From contig NZ_MSCI01000002.1 in the NCBI RefSeq assembly GCF_002954585.1, positions 1,900,089 through 1,964,088 on the forward strand: DNA of 64,000 bases, given 5' to 3'. The DNA is from Vibrio chagasii (GTDB taxonomy: Bacteria > Pseudomonadota > Gammaproteobacteria > Enterobacterales > Vibrionaceae). Below, piece after piece: positions 19,072 to 29,566 of this stretch (positions within the stretch are counted from its first letter, which is position 1; every line of letters begins with the position of its first letter). The notes below the pieces were generated by a model. It saw only the letters and a program-made list of their open reading frames with translations. It did not search any database and was not told the DNA's origin. A program made the translations under genes and the position numbers.

Positions 19072-20022
19072 TTAGAATTTAACTAACGCAGAACCCCAAG
19101 TGAAGCCGCCGCCAAATGCTTCCAATAGAAGTGTTTGACCGCGTTTAATTCGTCCGTCACGAACAGCTTCGTCTAGTGCTGTTGGTACGGTAGCCGCTGA
19201 CGTGTTGCCGTGCTTATCAAGGGTAATCACCACTTGATCAAGTGACATTGTCAGCTTTTTAGCCGTTGCCGAAATAATACGGTAGTTCGCTTGGTGTGGA
19301 ACTAACCAATCAAGCTCTGACTTATCCATGTTATTTGCAGCTAATGTGTCTTTAACTAGCTTAGATAGCTGAGTTACCGCCACTTTGAATACTTCGTTGC
19401 CCGCCATGTGCAGCCATTTGTCCGCGTCACCGCCACGCTCTGGTACTTCAAGGCTTAGAAGCTCACCGTATTTACCGTCAGAGTAAATGTGAGTCGACAA
19501 AATACCTGGCTCTTCGCTTGCGCCTACAACCACCGCGCCTGCTGCATCACCAAATAGGATGATCGTAGAGCGGTCAGTCGGATCACAGGTTTTTGACAGT
19601 GCATCGGCACCAATCACCAAAACGTTCTTACACATGCCTGATTTGATGTGCTGATCTGCAACAGACAAAGCATAGACAAAACCAGAACACGCTGCAGCCA
19701 AATCAAACGCAGGGCAGCCTTTGATACCAAGCTTACCTTGTACCTGACACGCCGAAGACGGGAATGTGTGGCTACTACTGGTGGTCGCAACGATGATTAA
19801 ATCAATCTCTTCTTTGTCGATACCTGCCATTTCAATGGCATTTTCAGCAGCGTAAAACGCCATATCTGCAACGGTTTCATTTTCCGCTGAAATACGACGC
19901 TCTTTAATACCTGTTCTAGCAACGATCCACTCGTCGCTAGTCTCTACCATTTTCTCTAAGTCTGCGTTAGTACGCACCTGAGATGGCAAGTAGCTGCCAG
20001 TACCTAAAATTTTGCTATACAT
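19072..20022 (-). CDS. fabH: 3-oxoacyl-ACP synthase III
   Basis: Starts fatty acid synthesis by condensing acetyl-CoA with malonyl-ACP. Catalytic Cys in [13 protein letters not shown] near residue 112, His in [12 protein letters not shown] and Asn in KHGNTSAAT. 316 residues, one less than the E. coli enzyme. It follows plsX by five bases. Vibrios often carry a second FabH elsewhere; this is the copy in the main fab cluster. Confidence 0.97.
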   Translation of the reverse strand: MYSKILGTGSYLPSQVRTNADLEKMVETSDEWIVARTGIKERRISAENETVADMAFYAAENAIEMAGIDKEEIDLIIVATTSSSHTFPSSACQVQGKLGIKGCPAFDLAAACSGFVYALSVADQHIKSGMCKNVLVIGADALSKTCDPTDRSTIILFGDAAGAVVVGASEEPGILSTHIYSDGKYGELLSLEVPERGGDADKWLHMAGNEVFKVAVTQLSKLVKDTLAANNMDKSELDWLVPHQANYRIISATAKKLTMSLDQVVITLDKHGNTSAATVPTALDEAVRDGRIKRGQTLLLEAFGGGFTWGSALVKF

Positions 20023-20027
20023 GAAGA

Positions 20028-21053
20028 CTAATAATGCCTCTCGAGTAAAACCGCTTCCAAACGATCGCTAATGCGGCTGGGGACTTGTCGTTTGACCTCG
20101 TGTACTGCCTCGCCAATCGCGTTGACAACTGCAGATACATCAGCACTTCCATGACTTTTAATGACAATGCCGCGCAATCCTAACAAACTTGCGCCGTTAT
20201 ACTGGTCGGGGTTCAAGGTTTTTAATTCAGTAAATAGCTCAGAAAACAACATTCTGGCTATCCAACCCTTTATAGTTGACGCCATCATGCGCGTTTTTAG
20301 CTTATCAATAAAGAGCTGAGCCGTACCTTCGCACGTTTTTAAGCAGACATTGCCCACAAAACCATCACATACGACGACATCAGCAGCATCTTGAAGGAGT
20401 TGGTTACCTTCAATATAGCCTATGAAGTTCACAGACTGAGTATTCGACAACATTTCAGCGCATCGTTTTACAAGGTCATTACCTTTAATTTCTTCGGCGC
20501 CGATATTTAAAATAGCGACACGTGGAGCGCGACCTAAATGTTGTTCCGCTAATGCACTGCCCATCACAGCAAATTGGAAAAGCGAATCTGCATCACTAGA
20601 CACATTAGCCCCTAAATCAAGCATCCAAGTACGATTCCCTGAAGCAGTAGGCAAAGCTGAAACCAATGCGGGCCTATCAATGCCAGGGAGGAGCTTAAGT
20701 CGAAAACGGGACAGAGCCATCAATGCGCCGGTGTTGCCACCACTCACACAAGCATCGGCTTGAGAGTCTGCGACCAGATCAATAGCAGCACGCATGGAGC
20801 TACCCTGACTGTTACGCAAGGCTAGTGAAGGTTTTTCAGAATTGGAAATAACTCGATCGCAATGCTGAATACTCAAACGAGAGTCAGGCACTCGACCTAA
20901 TGAAGATAATTGAGATGTGATCGCGTTTCGATCACCTATGAGAATGACTTTTAGCTCTGGGAAATACGACAGTGCCTGCACGGCGGCAGGCACTGTTACA
21001 CGAGGACCGAAGTCCCCGCCCATTGCATCAAGCGCAACGGTTAGATTTTGCAA
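20028..21053 (-). CDS. plsX: Phosphate acyltransferase PlsX
   Basis: Makes acyl-phosphate from acyl-ACP for phospholipid synthesis. Seen: [11 protein letters not shown] at the N-terminus, [14 protein letters not shown], and the C-terminal [14 protein letters not shown]. 341 residues. It joins fatty acid supply to membrane lipid synthesis and follows rpmF directly. Confidence 0.97.
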   Translation of the reverse strand: MQNLTVALDAMGGDFGPRVTVPAAVQALSYFPELKVILIGDRNAITSQLSSLGRVPDSRLSIQHCDRVISNSEKPSLALRNSQGSSMRAAIDLVADSQADACVSGGNTGALMALSRFRLKLLPGIDRPALVSALPTASGNRTWMLDLGANVSSDADSLFQFAVMGSALAEQHLGRAPRVAILNIGAEEIKGNDLVKRCAEMLSNTQSVNFIGYIEGNQLLQDAADVVVCDGFVGNVCLKTCEGTAQLFIDKLKTRMMASTIKGWIARMLFSELFTELKTLNPDQYNGASLLGLRGIVIKSHGSADVSAVVNAIGEAVHEVKRQVPSRISDRLEAVLLERHY

Positions 21054-21062
21054 AGGTCAACC

Positions 21063-21233
21063 TTACTTGTTGATAACCTTTTTGCCGCGGTAGAAACCTT
21101 CCGCAGTCACGTTGTGACGTAGGTGAGTTTCACCTGAAGTTGCGTCTACAGAAAGTGCAGCTGTAGTTAGCGCATCGTGTGAACGACGCATGCCACGCAT
21201 TGAACGTGATTTCTTGCTCTTTTGTACGGCCAT
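21063..21233 (-). CDS. rpmF: 50S ribosomal protein L32
   Basis: A 56-residue basic protein that begins [20 protein letters not shown] and ends RGKKVINK, matching bacterial L32. It lacks zinc cysteines, as in E. coli. AGGAG lies upstream of the ATG. The yceD-rpmF-plsX order links ribosome and lipid synthesis. Confidence 0.98.
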   Translation of the reverse strand: MAVQKSKKSRSMRGMRRSHDALTTAALSVDATSGETHLRHNVTAEGFYRGKKVINK

Positions 21234-21268
21234 TGACCCTACTCCTATGTAAATTCTTAAAGAAGCAG

Positions 21269-21796
21269 TTACTTCTTCAAGCTTTTTAAAACATCAAATG
21301 GATTCGGCTTCTTGTCTTCCTCAATTTCTTCAGGAAGTTCACCAAACACCAAGTTATTTGAGTTAACGCTACATTTCGCATTATCGTGCATTGCTATTTG
21401 TGGCAATCCAAGGATGAACTCGTCTTCAACTAGTTGAATCAGGTCTAACTCACCGTACTCGTTCAGATCTACCAAATCGTACTCTTCCGGTGCTTCCTCT
21501 TCACTTTTCTCATTATAATAAGGAGTATAAGTGAATTGGACATCGCACTCATGTGCGAAAACCTCATTACAACGCTGACACTCTAAATCGACTTCGACGT
21601 TAGCTTTACCAGAGATAACGACTAATCGTTGTTCATCAAGCCCAAATGACAATGAGACTTGCGCGTCACGTTTTACGCCTTCAGTTGCATCAGCTAAACG
21701 CTTAAAAAGACTGGTTTGGATGATACCATCTAAATCTAGTCGTTTCTGAGCCGTTCTTGCCGGATCAACTGTACGCGGTATTTTTACCTTTTGCAT
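21269..21796 (-). CDS. yceD: YceD family protein (DUF177), 23S rRNA accumulation
   Basis: A 175-residue acidic protein that begins [20 protein letters not shown]. The two cysteines in [12 protein letters not shown] and the closing [10 protein letters not shown] are family features. YceD homologs in bacteria and plants help 23S rRNA build-up; the mechanism is not known to me. It heads the rpmF-plsX-fab operon 35 bases before rpmF. Confidence 0.92.
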   Translation of the reverse strand: MQKVKIPRTVDPARTAQKRLDLDGIIQTSLFKRLADATEGVKRDAQVSLSFGLDEQRLVVISGKANVEVDLECQRCNEVFAHECDVQFTYTPYYNEKSEEEAPEEYDLVDLNEYGELDLIQLVEDEFILGLPQIAMHDNAKCSVNSNNLVFGELPEEIEEDKKPNPFDVLKSLKK

Positions 21797-21945
21797 AGGG
21801 CGCGAATCTTATCTTCCAAATCGAGTTTAGTCAAAGGAAATGGCAAAAAAAGTACACTTTTTTACCTTTCCCATACAGAGCATTATGAATAGCGGGATAA
21901 CTTCCTATATCCTACTGTAAATGCTTCCATGAATTGTAAATTAAA

Positions 21946-22527
21946 ATGAAAAATTACCAACTAGTTTTAGCCTCTACCTCACCATTTAGGCAAGAGATCC
22001 TCAAAAAGCTACAAATTAGCTTCATTACAGCAAAGCCTGACTGTGACGAAACACCGATTTCAGGGGAGACTCCACAACAGTTGGTCATGCGCCTTGCTGA
22101 AACCAAAGCTAAGTCATGCGTCGTCGAGCAGCCAAGTTTGGTAATTAGCTCAGATCAAGTCTGCGTAATTGATGGCGAGATCATCGGCAAGCCTCACACG
22201 CGTGAAAAAGCGATTGAGCAGTTGTCTCGTCAAAGTGGCAAGAGCATCACCTTCTATACAGGCGTCACTGTATGGAATAGCGAAACCCAACAAGCTGACA
22301 CGCGTCTCGATACCTTTATTGTTCACTTCCGTGATTTAACCGAGCAACAAATCATCTCCTACGTTGAAAAAGAAGAACCTTACTGGTGTGCAGGCAGCTT
22401 CAAGTGTGAAGGGTTAGGTATCGCTTTGTTCAAACAAATGGAAGGGAAAGATCCGAACACGCTTATCGGTCTGCCGCTTATCGACCTAGTCGATATGTTA
22501 GATGCGCAAGGGATGAGTGTGCTTTAA
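21946..22527 (+). CDS. yceF: Maf-family nucleotide pyrophosphatase YceF
   Basis: Predicted to hydrolyse non-canonical nucleotides; the E. coli YceF branch prefers 7-methyl-GTP. Seen: LASTSPFRQEILKKL, the metal-site ISSDQVCVIDGEIIGKP, and FYTGVTVW. 193 residues. It is divergent from yceD, as in E. coli. The ribosome site is weak (AAATTAAA before the ATG). Confidence 0.93.
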   Translation: MKNYQLVLASTSPFRQEILKKLQISFITAKPDCDETPISGETPQQLVMRLAETKAKSCVVEQPSLVISSDQVCVIDGEIIGKPHTREKAIEQLSRQSGKSITFYTGVTVWNSETQQADTRLDTFIVHFRDLTEQQIISYVEKEEPYWCAGSFKCEGLGIALFKQMEGKDPNTLIGLPLIDLVDMLDAQGMSVL

Positions 22528-22547
22528 CGGATACGATATCTTTGCTA

Positions 22548-22587
22548 GAGATTCCCTACTCCTTCCTTCGTCAGTCTAGGGAATGAC
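22548..22587 (-). repeat. Intergenic palindromic repeat, copy A
   Basis: One of four copies in this window of a roughly 40-bp element with the form GTCATYCCC-(about 22)-GGGRATCTC; this one is inverted. Its arms ATTCCCTA/TAGGGAAT could pair. It lies 21 bases after the yceF stop. Confidence 0.65.
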
Positions 22588-22622
22588 GGAAGTTGTCGCT
22601 TGAACTTTAAGGAGAACACGAT

Positions 22623-22658
22623 ATGAATACCATAGTAGTACTACTCAACGTTTTATAA
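22623..22658 (+). other. Possible 11-codon micro-ORF
   Basis: ATG with AAGGAG eight bases upstream opens MNTIVVLLNVL and stops. The ribosome site is good, but the peptide is tiny and lies between two repeats, so it may be chance or a gene remnant. Confidence 0.15.
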
Positions 22659-22766
22659 GGTCACTGCTGTCTCATTAACAATGCGGAAGACAGTAACCCA
22701 AAAGTTATTCGACCACGGTAACACGTAAACACAAGGTACTTTTTTACTCGAATAGCAAAAAGTATC

Positions 22767-22806
22767 GTCATCCCCAAGAGTGATGGACGAGCGAGTTGGG
22801 GATCTC
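22767..22806 (+). repeat. Intergenic palindromic repeat, copy B
   Basis: A 40-bp copy with perfect 8-base arms ATCCCCAA/TTGGGGAT around 18 bases. It faces copy A across 179 bases, in the gap between the convergent yceF and rluC genes. Confidence 0.65.
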
Positions 22807-22821
22807 TTGTAACAAGCGCAA

Positions 22822-22857
22822 ACAAAAAAGGTTGACGATATTCGTCAACCTTTATCA
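22822..22857. terminator. Bidirectional terminator between yceF and rluC
   Basis: AAGGTTGACGA-TAT-TCGTCAACCTT, an 11-bp stem, with TTTTTTGTTT on the minus strand and a weaker T run on the plus strand. Confidence 0.85.
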
Positions 22858-22900
22858 TTTTCAGATCGCTGATACTAAATCCAGAAAGAGTACTCCCCTT

Positions 22901-22928
22901 CGTATCTCGTATCTCGTATCTCGTATCT
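22901..22928. repeat. Heptamer tandem repeat (CGTATCT) x4
   Basis: Four exact copies of CGTATCT end two bases before the rluC stop codon. Such a tract may vary in copy number between strains without altering a protein. Confidence 0.9.
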
Positions 22929-22930
22929 TC

Positions 22931-23875
22931 TTAAAGCTTGCGTAATCCAGCGATCGCTTTTTCTAGTCGCGCTTCCATCGGAGCTGAGATATCCATCTTC
23001 TCTTCAGTACCTGGGTGCGTGAACTTGATGTTTGCTGCATGTAGGAACAAACGATCCAAACCGACCTTTCCCGTGTATGCATCAAAACGACGATCACCAT
23101 AGCGGTCATCCCATGCAATTGGGTGGCCAGTATATTGAGTGTGTACACGGATTTGGTGCGTACGGCCAGTAATAGGACTTGCTTGAATCAGTGTCGCATC
23201 TTTGAACTTCTCTAAAACCTTAAAACGAGTTTCAGAGGCTTTACCGTTAGGGTTAACACGAACAATGCTGTTTACTTCATTTTTTAACAGAGGCGCATTT
23301 ACCACCTTGCAGCTGTTCTTCCACTCGCCCATCACTAAAGCAAAGTAGTATTTTTGAACCGTTTTTTCACGGAACTGTGCTTGAAGGTGTCTTAGCGCCG
23401 AACGCTTCTTAGCAACAAGCAGGATGCCAGACGTATCTCTATCGATACGGTGCACTAACTCAAGAAAGCGAGCTTCAGGACGCAGTGCACGCAATGCTTC
23501 AATTGCGCCAAACTTAAGTCCACTACCACCATGAACGGCAGTGCCCGATGGTTTGTTTAGAATCAGCATGTGATCATCTTCATAAATGATGCACTGTTCC
23601 AATTCTGAAACCTTGTTGAGTTTCGTGCTTGGCACGTTCTCTTCAACTTTCTCTTCAATGGTAACTGGCGGGATACGAACTAAATCACCAGCTTTTAGTT
23701 TGTACTCAGCCTTGATGCGTTTTTTGTTTACGCGGACTTCGCCTTTACGCACGATTCGGTAAATCATGCTTTTCGGGATGTTTTTTAATTGGTTGCGTAA
23801 GAAGTTATCAATACGCTGACCAGCCATATCTTCGTCAATATCGACAAATTGGACTTGGGTTCTAATTTCGCTCAT
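22931..23875 (-). CDS. rluC: 23S rRNA pseudouridine synthase RluC
   Basis: Modifies three uridines (955, 2504 and 2580 in E. coli) of 23S rRNA. An N-terminal S4 RNA-binding domain (QRIDNFLRNQLKNIPKSMIY) is followed by the RluA-type catalytic domain with the essential Asp in LVHRIDRDTSGILLVAK. SPITGRTHQIRVH is also typical. 314 residues, and divergent from rne as in E. coli, which supports RluC over RluA or RluD. Confidence 0.95.
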   Translation of the reverse strand: MSEIRTQVQFVDIDEDMAGQRIDNFLRNQLKNIPKSMIYRIVRKGEVRVNKKRIKAEYKLKAGDLVRIPPVTIEEKVEENVPSTKLNKVSELEQCIIYEDDHMLILNKPSGTAVHGGSGLKFGAIEALRALRPEARFLELVHRIDRDTSGILLVAKKRSALRHLQAQFREKTVQKYYFALVMGEWKNSCKVVNAPLLKNEVNSIVRVNPNGKASETRFKVLEKFKDATLIQASPITGRTHQIRVHTQYTGHPIAWDDRYGDRRFDAYTGKVGLDRLFLHAANIKFTHPGTEEKMDISAPMEARLEKAIAGLRKL

Positions 23876-24319
23876 TGCGCTATTGTATCACTGTCACTTT
23901 TGATAATTGAGATTTTCTTAGGTCTATTCTGAACTAATTTACTCTTAATTCTTGATCATCTACCACCAAATAGTCGCTGAAGTTCTATATTTCTTTGATT
24001 CTTCGAACAAAAAAGCACCAAGATTCCTGCAAATTAAAATATCAATTGATAAATTATTTATAGACAGTGAGTTAGAGCTATCAAAACACAAACAAAAACT
24101 GTTTTTTTTACAGCATTCCGACAAAGCAGATTGCTGTGTTTACCGACCACTGCTATAGTTCACAGCTGCTACCAACGGTTTGACTAAAATTTAAACAGGC
24201 AATCGTTCATAAGCAAGTAAATGAGTAGATAACTCAGATTAGACAGTGCTGCAATTGGCGTAAGACACAGTCAACTGAGTCCCCTTATCGCTCTACTCAC
24301 GTACGCTCATGTTGAGTAT

Positions 24320-24440
24320 TCACCGCCACATCGCGGATCATAGGCTAACTCCCTATGATGACTGACGTGCCCCAGAGCATCCCTCTCCAGCCGGGAGGCT
24401 GCACCGATAAAGCCATGGGATCTGGCACCATGAGAAACGA
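24320..24440 (+). promoter_or_regulatory. Structured rne leader with three hairpins
   Basis: Hairpins are seen at 24338-24358 (TCATAGG/CCTATGA), 24388-24401 (CAGCC/GGCTG) and 24414-24432 (CATGG/CCATG). In E. coli the long rne leader lets RNase E control its own mRNA; a similar role is inferred here from place and structure. The rest of the 619-base gap from rluC is AT-rich and probably holds the rne promoters, but no clear -35/-10 pair was found. Confidence 0.5.
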
Positions 24441-24494
24441 AATAAAGCGATAAGAACAATGATGAAAATAAGAAAAGACAACGAGTATTTCTAA

Positions 24495-27400
24495 ATGAAA
24501 AGAATGTTAATTAACGCAACTCAAAAAGAAGAGTTGCGTGTCGCTTTGGTTGACGGCCAGCGACTATTCGATCTAGATATCGAAAGTCCAGGTCACGAGT
24601 CAAAGAAAGCGAATATCTACAAAGGACGTATTACCCGTATTGAACCAAGCCTAGAAGCGGCATTCGTTGATTATGGCGCAGAACGTCACGGTTTCCTCCC
24701 TCTTAAAGAAATTGCCCGCGAATACTTCCCTGAAGGTTATACATACCAAGGCCGTCCTAGCATTAAAGAAGTGCTAAAAGAAGGCCAAGAAGTAATCGTA
24801 CAAGTAGAGAAAGAAGAACGTGGTAGCAAAGGTGCTGCACTGACAACTTTCATCTCTTTGGCAGGTAGTTACTTAGTTCTTATGCCAAACAACCCTCGTG
24901 CCGGCGGTATTTCTCGTCGTATCGAAGGTGATGAACGCACCCAACTGAAAGCAGCATTGAGCACTCTTGAGCTTCCTCAAGGTATGGGCTTAATCGTTCG
25001 TACAGCGGGCGTAGGCAAAAGCGCGGAAGAGCTAGAGTGGGACCTAAACGTTCTATTGAATCACTGGGGCGCTATCAAGCAAGCTTCTGATTCAAATGCA
25101 GCTCCTTTCCTAATTCACCAAGAAAGTAACGTTATTGTTCGCGCAATTCGTGACTACCTACGTCGTGACATCGGCGAGATTCTAATCGACAGCAACACTA
25201 TTTTTGAACGTGCTCAAGCGCACATCCAACTAATACGCCCAGATTTCATGAATCGCGTTAAGAAGTACGATGGTGAAGTTCCACTATTCAGTCACTACCA
25301 GATTGAAAGCCAGATCGAATCGGCTTTTCAACGTGAAGTTCGCCTTCCATCTGGTGGTTCTATCGTAATCGATCCAACAGAAGCGCTAACTTCTATCGAT
25401 ATCAACTCAGCTCGTGCAACAAAGGGCGGCGATATCGAAGAGACAGCACTTAACACTAACCTAGAAGCAGCCGATGAAATTGCACGTCAATTACGTCTAC
25501 GTGACCTAGGTGGCCTTGTTGTTATCGACTTTATCGATATGACTCCGGTTCGCCACCAACGCGAAGTTGAAAGCCGCCTACGTGATGCCGTTCGTCTAGA
25601 TCGTGCTCGCGTACAAATTGGCCGCATTTCTCGCTTTGGTCTTCTAGAGATGTCTCGCCAACGTTTGAGCCCATCACTAGCAGAAGCAAGCCACCACATT
25701 TGTCCTCGTTGTACAGGTACTGGTGTTGTTCGTGATAACGAATCTCTAGCACTGTCTGTTCTACGTTTGATTGAAGAAGAAGCTCTGAAAGACAACACAG
25801 CGCAAGTACTTGCGGTTGTGCCTGTTCCTATCGCCTCTTACCTTCTGAACGAAAAACGTCGCTCAGTAAACCACATCGAGAAGAACCAAGAAGTTAAGAT
25901 CACTGTTGTACCTAACTCTGACATGGAAACACCGCACTTTGAGGTTATCCGTGTTCGTGAAGGCGAAGAGTTCGATCTACTTTCTTACCTACTTCCTAAG
26001 AAGCTAGATGCTCTGAAAGAAGCAGAAAGCAAAGAACCTGCAGAACAAGCAATTCGTCCTAAGAAGATCGAAGAGCCAGCTCTGAAAGGCTTCGCTGCTC
26101 CAGCTCAATCAGCACCAACTCCTGCGCCAGCACCAAAAGCGGCACAAGAGAAGAAAGCTGAACCAGTAGCACAAGAGTCTGGCCTAATTGGCCGCTTCTT
26201 TAAGGCTATCGGTAGTTTCCTATTTGGCTCTTCAACTCAAGAAGAGAAGCAAGAAGAGAAACAAACTGAAGAGAAGCCTAAGAACAACCGCAATGGCAAC
26301 CGTCAACGCCGTGACCGTAACGATAACCGCCGCCGTAACCAACGTGGTGAGCGTGGTGAGCGTGGTGACAACCGTAACGATAACCGCGACAACAAACGTC
26401 GCCGCAAGCCTGCACGTGATGAGAAGCCTGAAGAGCAGAAAGATGCAGCTCCACAGCAAAATCGTCAACCTCGCAAGCCTAAGCAAGATCGCCGCAACAA
26501 GCAGCGTGATGAGCAGAAGCAACGCGAAGAGCAAGCACCATCTAAATTAGCAGAAGAAGGCCTACAGCTAGCGGCAGATGCACAAGCTGGTAAGTCAGAT
26601 GCGCCTAAGGCTAAGCCTGAAGCGAAAGCAGCTAAGATTAAAGAGCGTCGCCAACGTCGTAAGCTGAACAAGCAAGTTCGTGTTAAAGACCAGCAAGCTC
26701 AAGCAGACGCGACCGAAAACGCAGCTAAGGAACAAAAAGCACCATCTGTTTCTAAAGAGCAAGCAGCAGCGAAAAACAAATCAGTAGCGCAGGAGCAAAA
26801 AGTTGCAGAGCAAGTTGAAGCAACTCAAGCAAATGGCGAGCAATCTGAACAGGAAGAACCGAAACAACGTCGTAACCGTCGTTCTCCACGTCACCTACGT
26901 GCAAGTGGTCAACGTCGTCGTCGCGGTCGTGATCGTCGCCCTAACCCATTCCGCCTACGCAAAGGTGGTGTAGCTTCTCCAGAGATGGCTATGGGTAAAG
27001 TGATGCCTCGCTTCATTCCGAAACCTCACCACAAACAGGCAAAACCTGAAGTGGCTGAAGTAGCAGTTGAAACGCAAACAGTGGTTAACACTCAAGAGCA
27101 AAATGTCGCTCAAGAGACTGCTCCACAAAGCAGCGTTGTAATGGCTGGCGGTTTTGCGTGTCCTGAACTGGCAATGGGTAAAGTAATTATCCGCCGTGAA
27201 GAAACAGCTGTAATTCAAGCGCCAGTTGCCGAAGCTAAAGTAACTGAAGCTCCTGCTGTTGTTGAAGAAGCTCCAGTGGTTATCGAAGCGAAGGTTGAAG
27301 CACCTGTCGTTGAAACTCCAGTAGTTGAAGCTCCGGTTGAGACTGTCAAAGCTGAGGAAGCTGTTGCTGAAGCACCAGCAGTTGAAGCGGAAGCGGCTGT

Positions 27401-27665
27401 CGTTGAGCAAGCAAAAGTAGTTGAAGCACCGAAAGCTGAAGTGAAAGTTGAGACAGCGCCTGTTGTAAAAGCAGAAACGCCAAAAGCAACTGTTGCGAAG
27501 AAGCAAGCGGGCTCACCAATGACTAAAGCTCCTGGTCCTCAAGAGATCAAAGAGATTGAAGTGGTTGCAGCACCGTTCCGCACTGAACGTTTTGTACCAA
27601 AAGGTGCAGGTAGTCAGGTAGCGTCAAACAAAGCTGGCGCAGGCATGACTAAGCCAAACTACTAG
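24495..27665 (+). CDS. rne: Ribonuclease E
   Basis: Central endonuclease of mRNA decay and of rRNA and tRNA processing, and scaffold of the degradosome. The N-terminal half holds an S1 domain (about residues 35-125), a 5'-sensor and DNase I-like region with metal-binding Asp in TSIDINSAR and VVIDFIDM, and the zinc-link CPRCTGTG near 405. After residue 530 the sequence is low-complexity: an amphipathic membrane helix ([17 protein letters not shown]), arginine-rich RNA-binding stretches, and an Ala-Pro-Val-Glu-rich tail. The (S/C)PE(M/L)AMGKV motif occurs twice, near 826 and 886. The tail ends with [10 protein letters not shown] and MTKPNY. 1056 residues, as long as in E. coli. Confidence 0.97.
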   Translation: MKRMLINATQKEELRVALVDGQRLFDLDIESPGHESKKANIYKGRITRIEPSLEAAFVDYGAERHGFLPLKEIAREYFPEGYTYQGRPSIKEVLKEGQEVIVQVEKEERGSKGAALTTFISLAGSYLVLMPNNPRAGGISRRIEGDERTQLKAALSTLELPQGMGLIVRTAGVGKSAEELEWDLNVLLNHWGAIKQASDSNAAPFLIHQESNVIVRAIRDYLRRDIGEILIDSNTIFERAQAHIQLIRPDFMNRVKKYDGEVPLFSHYQIESQIESAFQREVRLPSGGSIVIDPTEALTSIDINSARATKGGDIEETALNTNLEAADEIARQLRLRDLGGLVVIDFIDMTPVRHQREVESRLRDAVRLDRARVQIGRISRFGLLEMSRQRLSPSLAEASHHICPRCTGTGVVRDNESLALSVLRLIEEEALKDNTAQVLAVVPVPIASYLLNEKRRSVNHIEKNQEVKITVVPNSDMETPHFEVIRVREGEEFDLLSYLLPKKLDALKEAESKEPAEQAIRPKKIEEPALKGFAAPAQSAPTPAPAPKAAQEKKAEPVAQESGLIGRFFKAIGSFLFGSSTQEEKQEEKQTEEKPKNNRNGNRQRRDRNDNRRRNQRGERGERGDNRNDNRDNKRRRKPARDEKPEEQKDAAPQQNRQPRKPKQDRRNKQRDEQKQREEQAPSKLAEEGLQLAADAQAGKSDAPKAKPEAKAAKIKERRQRRKLNKQVRVKDQQAQADATENAAKEQKAPSVSKEQAAAKNKSVAQEQKVAEQVEATQANGEQSEQEEPKQRRNRRSPRHLRASGQRRRRGRDRRPNPFRLRKGGVASPEMAMGKVMPRFIPKPHHKQAKPEVAEVAVETQTVVNTQEQNVAQETAPQSSVVMAGGFACPELAMGKVIIRREETAVIQAPVAEAKVTEAPAVVEEAPVVIEAKVEAPVVETPVVEAPVETVKAEEAVAEAPAVEAEAAVVEQAKVVEAPKAEVKVETAPVVKAETPKATVAKKQAGSPMTKAPGPQEIKEIEVVAAPFRTERFVPKGAGSQVASNKAGAGMTKPNY

Positions 27666-27697
27666 TGTTTACTACTGAGTAATCATTAGAAAATCTA

Positions 27698-27733
27698 ATC
27701 AAAGGCTGCTTATTTAAGCAGCCTTTTTCTTAT
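27698..27733 (+). terminator. Terminator after rne
   Basis: AAAGGCTGCTT-ATTT-AAGCAGCCTTT stem with TTTTTCTT after it, about 35 bases past the stop. Confidence 0.88.
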
Positions 27734-27923
27734 CTGCTAATCGAATAAAAATTAATAGATATATTACTCAAAATTGGGTTCTACCTTGAACTTAGTCACA
27801 ATTTTGGGTAGCATTCGCGCACTTATCTTTTCGACACTTAGCTATTGCCGCTCTTTTTCATCACTGTTTAGCTACGCAATACACTCGTGTCGGTAAATCC
27901 ATTTTAAGCATAGCTGAGCACAC

Positions 27924-29471
27924 ATGTTCGAATTCCCACAATTTTCTAAGCACTCTGTAAAGAATGACGTACTGTCAGGCCTTACCGTAGCACTTGCTCT
28001 TGTACCTGAAGCTGTAGCATTCGCCTTTGTTGCTGGCGTTGACCCAATGGTTGGTCTCTACGCTGCATTCATCGTAGGTCTTATCACTTCAATCTTCGGT
28101 GGCCGCCCAGGCATGATTTCTGGTGCGACAGGCGCAATGGCTGTTGTAATGGTAAGCCTAGTTGCAACTCACGGTGTTCAATACCTATTCGCGGCAATTA
28201 TGCTAGCTGGCCTTCTGCAAATTGCAGCAGGAGTCTTCAAGCTAGGTAAATTTATCCGCATCGTTCCACACCCAGTAATGATTGGTTTCGTGAACGGCTT
28301 GGCTATCGTTATTTTCCTAGCTCAACTTGGTCAATTCAAAGCACCAGATCTAACAGGTGCATTAACTTGGCTACCAAGTGACCAGATGACTCTAATGTTA
28401 GGCCTAGTGGCACTGACTATGGCTATCATTTACTTCCTACCAAAACTGACGACAGCAGTACCATCTTCATTGTTTGCTATCGTAACTGTGACGGCATTGG
28501 TTGTAGGTCTTGATCTGGAAACTCGTACTGTTGTTGATTTCCTACGCACTATGTCTGGTGACGAAGCTGCAACACTAGCGGGTTCTCTACCAACCTTCTC
28601 TATTCCAGCAGTACCGTTTAACCTAGAAACGCTATACATCATTCTGCCTTACGCAGTGATCCTTGCAGCGATTGGTCTAATCGAATCACTACTAACACTA
28701 ACAGTACTGGACGAGATGACAAATACTCGTGGTCAATCTAACCGTGAATGTGTTGGTCAAGGTATGGCGAACGTAACGTGTTCAGTATTTGGCGCTATGG
28801 GTGGTTGTGCGATGATTGGTCAGTCAATGATCAACGTAAACTCTGGTGGTCGTGGTCGTCTATCGGGCATCGTTGCTGCTGTTGCATTGCTAATGTTCAT
28901 CCTATTCGGTTCAGCACTTATCGAAATGATCCCGCTAGCGGCGCTGGTTGGTGTGATGTTCATGGTGGTAATTGGTACATTCGAGTGGGCAACTTTCAAG
29001 CTTGCACGTCGTGTACCTAAGCAAGACTTCTTCGTTATCGTTCTTGTTACGGTTGTAACAGTAATGACTGACCTAGCAGTAGCGGTATTTGTAGGTGTAA
29101 TTGCATCTGCACTGATGTTTGCATGGCAACACGCTAAGCACATCTACGCTGATACTTGCATCAACGAAGCTGGCTCAAAAGAGTACAAGGTAAACGGTCC
29201 AATCTTCTTCGGTTCAACGGCAAACTTCCTTGAGTTGTTTGACGCTCATGAAGATCCACAAGATGTTATCGTTGATTTCGCGAACTCTCGCGTAACCGAC
29301 CACTCTGCTATTGAAGCAATTGATACTATTGCTGAGCGTTACGCTGCACAAGGTAAAACGCTTCACCTTCGTCACCTAAGCCAAGACTGTGTTGCTATGC
29401 TGCACAAAGCAGGTAGCTTAGTAGAAGCAAATGTAGCAGAAGACCCAATCTACAAAGTAATGTCTAAGTAA
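27924..29471 (+). CDS. SulP family inorganic anion or dicarboxylate transporter with STAS domain
   Basis: An inner-membrane permease with about 12 hydrophobic segments (residues 15-400). The SulP signature is seen at the N-terminus ([20 protein letters not shown]) together with [16 protein letters not shown]-terminal STAS domain ([20 protein letters not shown]) follows. Family members carry sulfate, bicarbonate or C4-dicarboxylates; the substrate cannot be read from the sequence, and the nearest named relative is E. coli DauA (YchM). 515 residues, single-gene unit with its own terminator. Confidence 0.88.
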   Translation: MFEFPQFSKHSVKNDVLSGLTVALALVPEAVAFAFVAGVDPMVGLYAAFIVGLITSIFGGRPGMISGATGAMAVVMVSLVATHGVQYLFAAIMLAGLLQIAAGVFKLGKFIRIVPHPVMIGFVNGLAIVIFLAQLGQFKAPDLTGALTWLPSDQMTLMLGLVALTMAIIYFLPKLTTAVPSSLFAIVTVTALVVGLDLETRTVVDFLRTMSGDEAATLAGSLPTFSIPAVPFNLETLYIILPYAVILAAIGLIESLLTLTVLDEMTNTRGQSNRECVGQGMANVTCSVFGAMGGCAMIGQSMINVNSGGRGRLSGIVAAVALLMFILFGSALIEMIPLAALVGVMFMVVIGTFEWATFKLARRVPKQDFFVIVLVTVVTVMTDLAVAVFVGVIASALMFAWQHAKHIYADTCINEAGSKEYKVNGPIFFGSTANFLELFDAHEDPQDVIVDFANSRVTDHSAIEAIDTIAERYAAQGKTLHLRHLSQDCVAMLHKAGSLVEANVAEDPIYKVMSK

Positions 29472-29497
29472 TCTTGAACATCACTTTACGCTAGATA

Positions 29498-29534
29498 TAG
29501 AAAGGCCGACATTCAATGTCGGCCTTTTTTATAC
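29498..29534. terminator. Bidirectional terminator after the SulP gene
   Basis: AAAGGCCGACATT-CAA-TGTCGGCCTTT-type stem with T runs on both sides; it also closes the convergent phosphatase gene. Confidence 0.88.
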
Positions 29535-29566
29535 TTCGCCATTCTACTGCTCTTCTACTCTCGATA

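Noticed and set aside
23952..24158. 68-codon plus-strand frame in the rluC-rne gap
   Set aside because: Lies in AT-rich leader DNA, has no convincing ribosome site and no recognisable protein.
26340..26400. [12 protein letters not shown] repeats in rne as a mobile or CRISPR-like repeat
   Set aside because: Short in-frame codon repeats in a disordered RNA-binding region; no spacers and no regular array.
26955..27506. 183-codon open frame antisense to rne
   Set aside because: It is Phe/Ser/Cys-rich nonsense produced by the Glu/Ala/Val/Pro codon repeats of the RNase E tail; no ribosome site or family.
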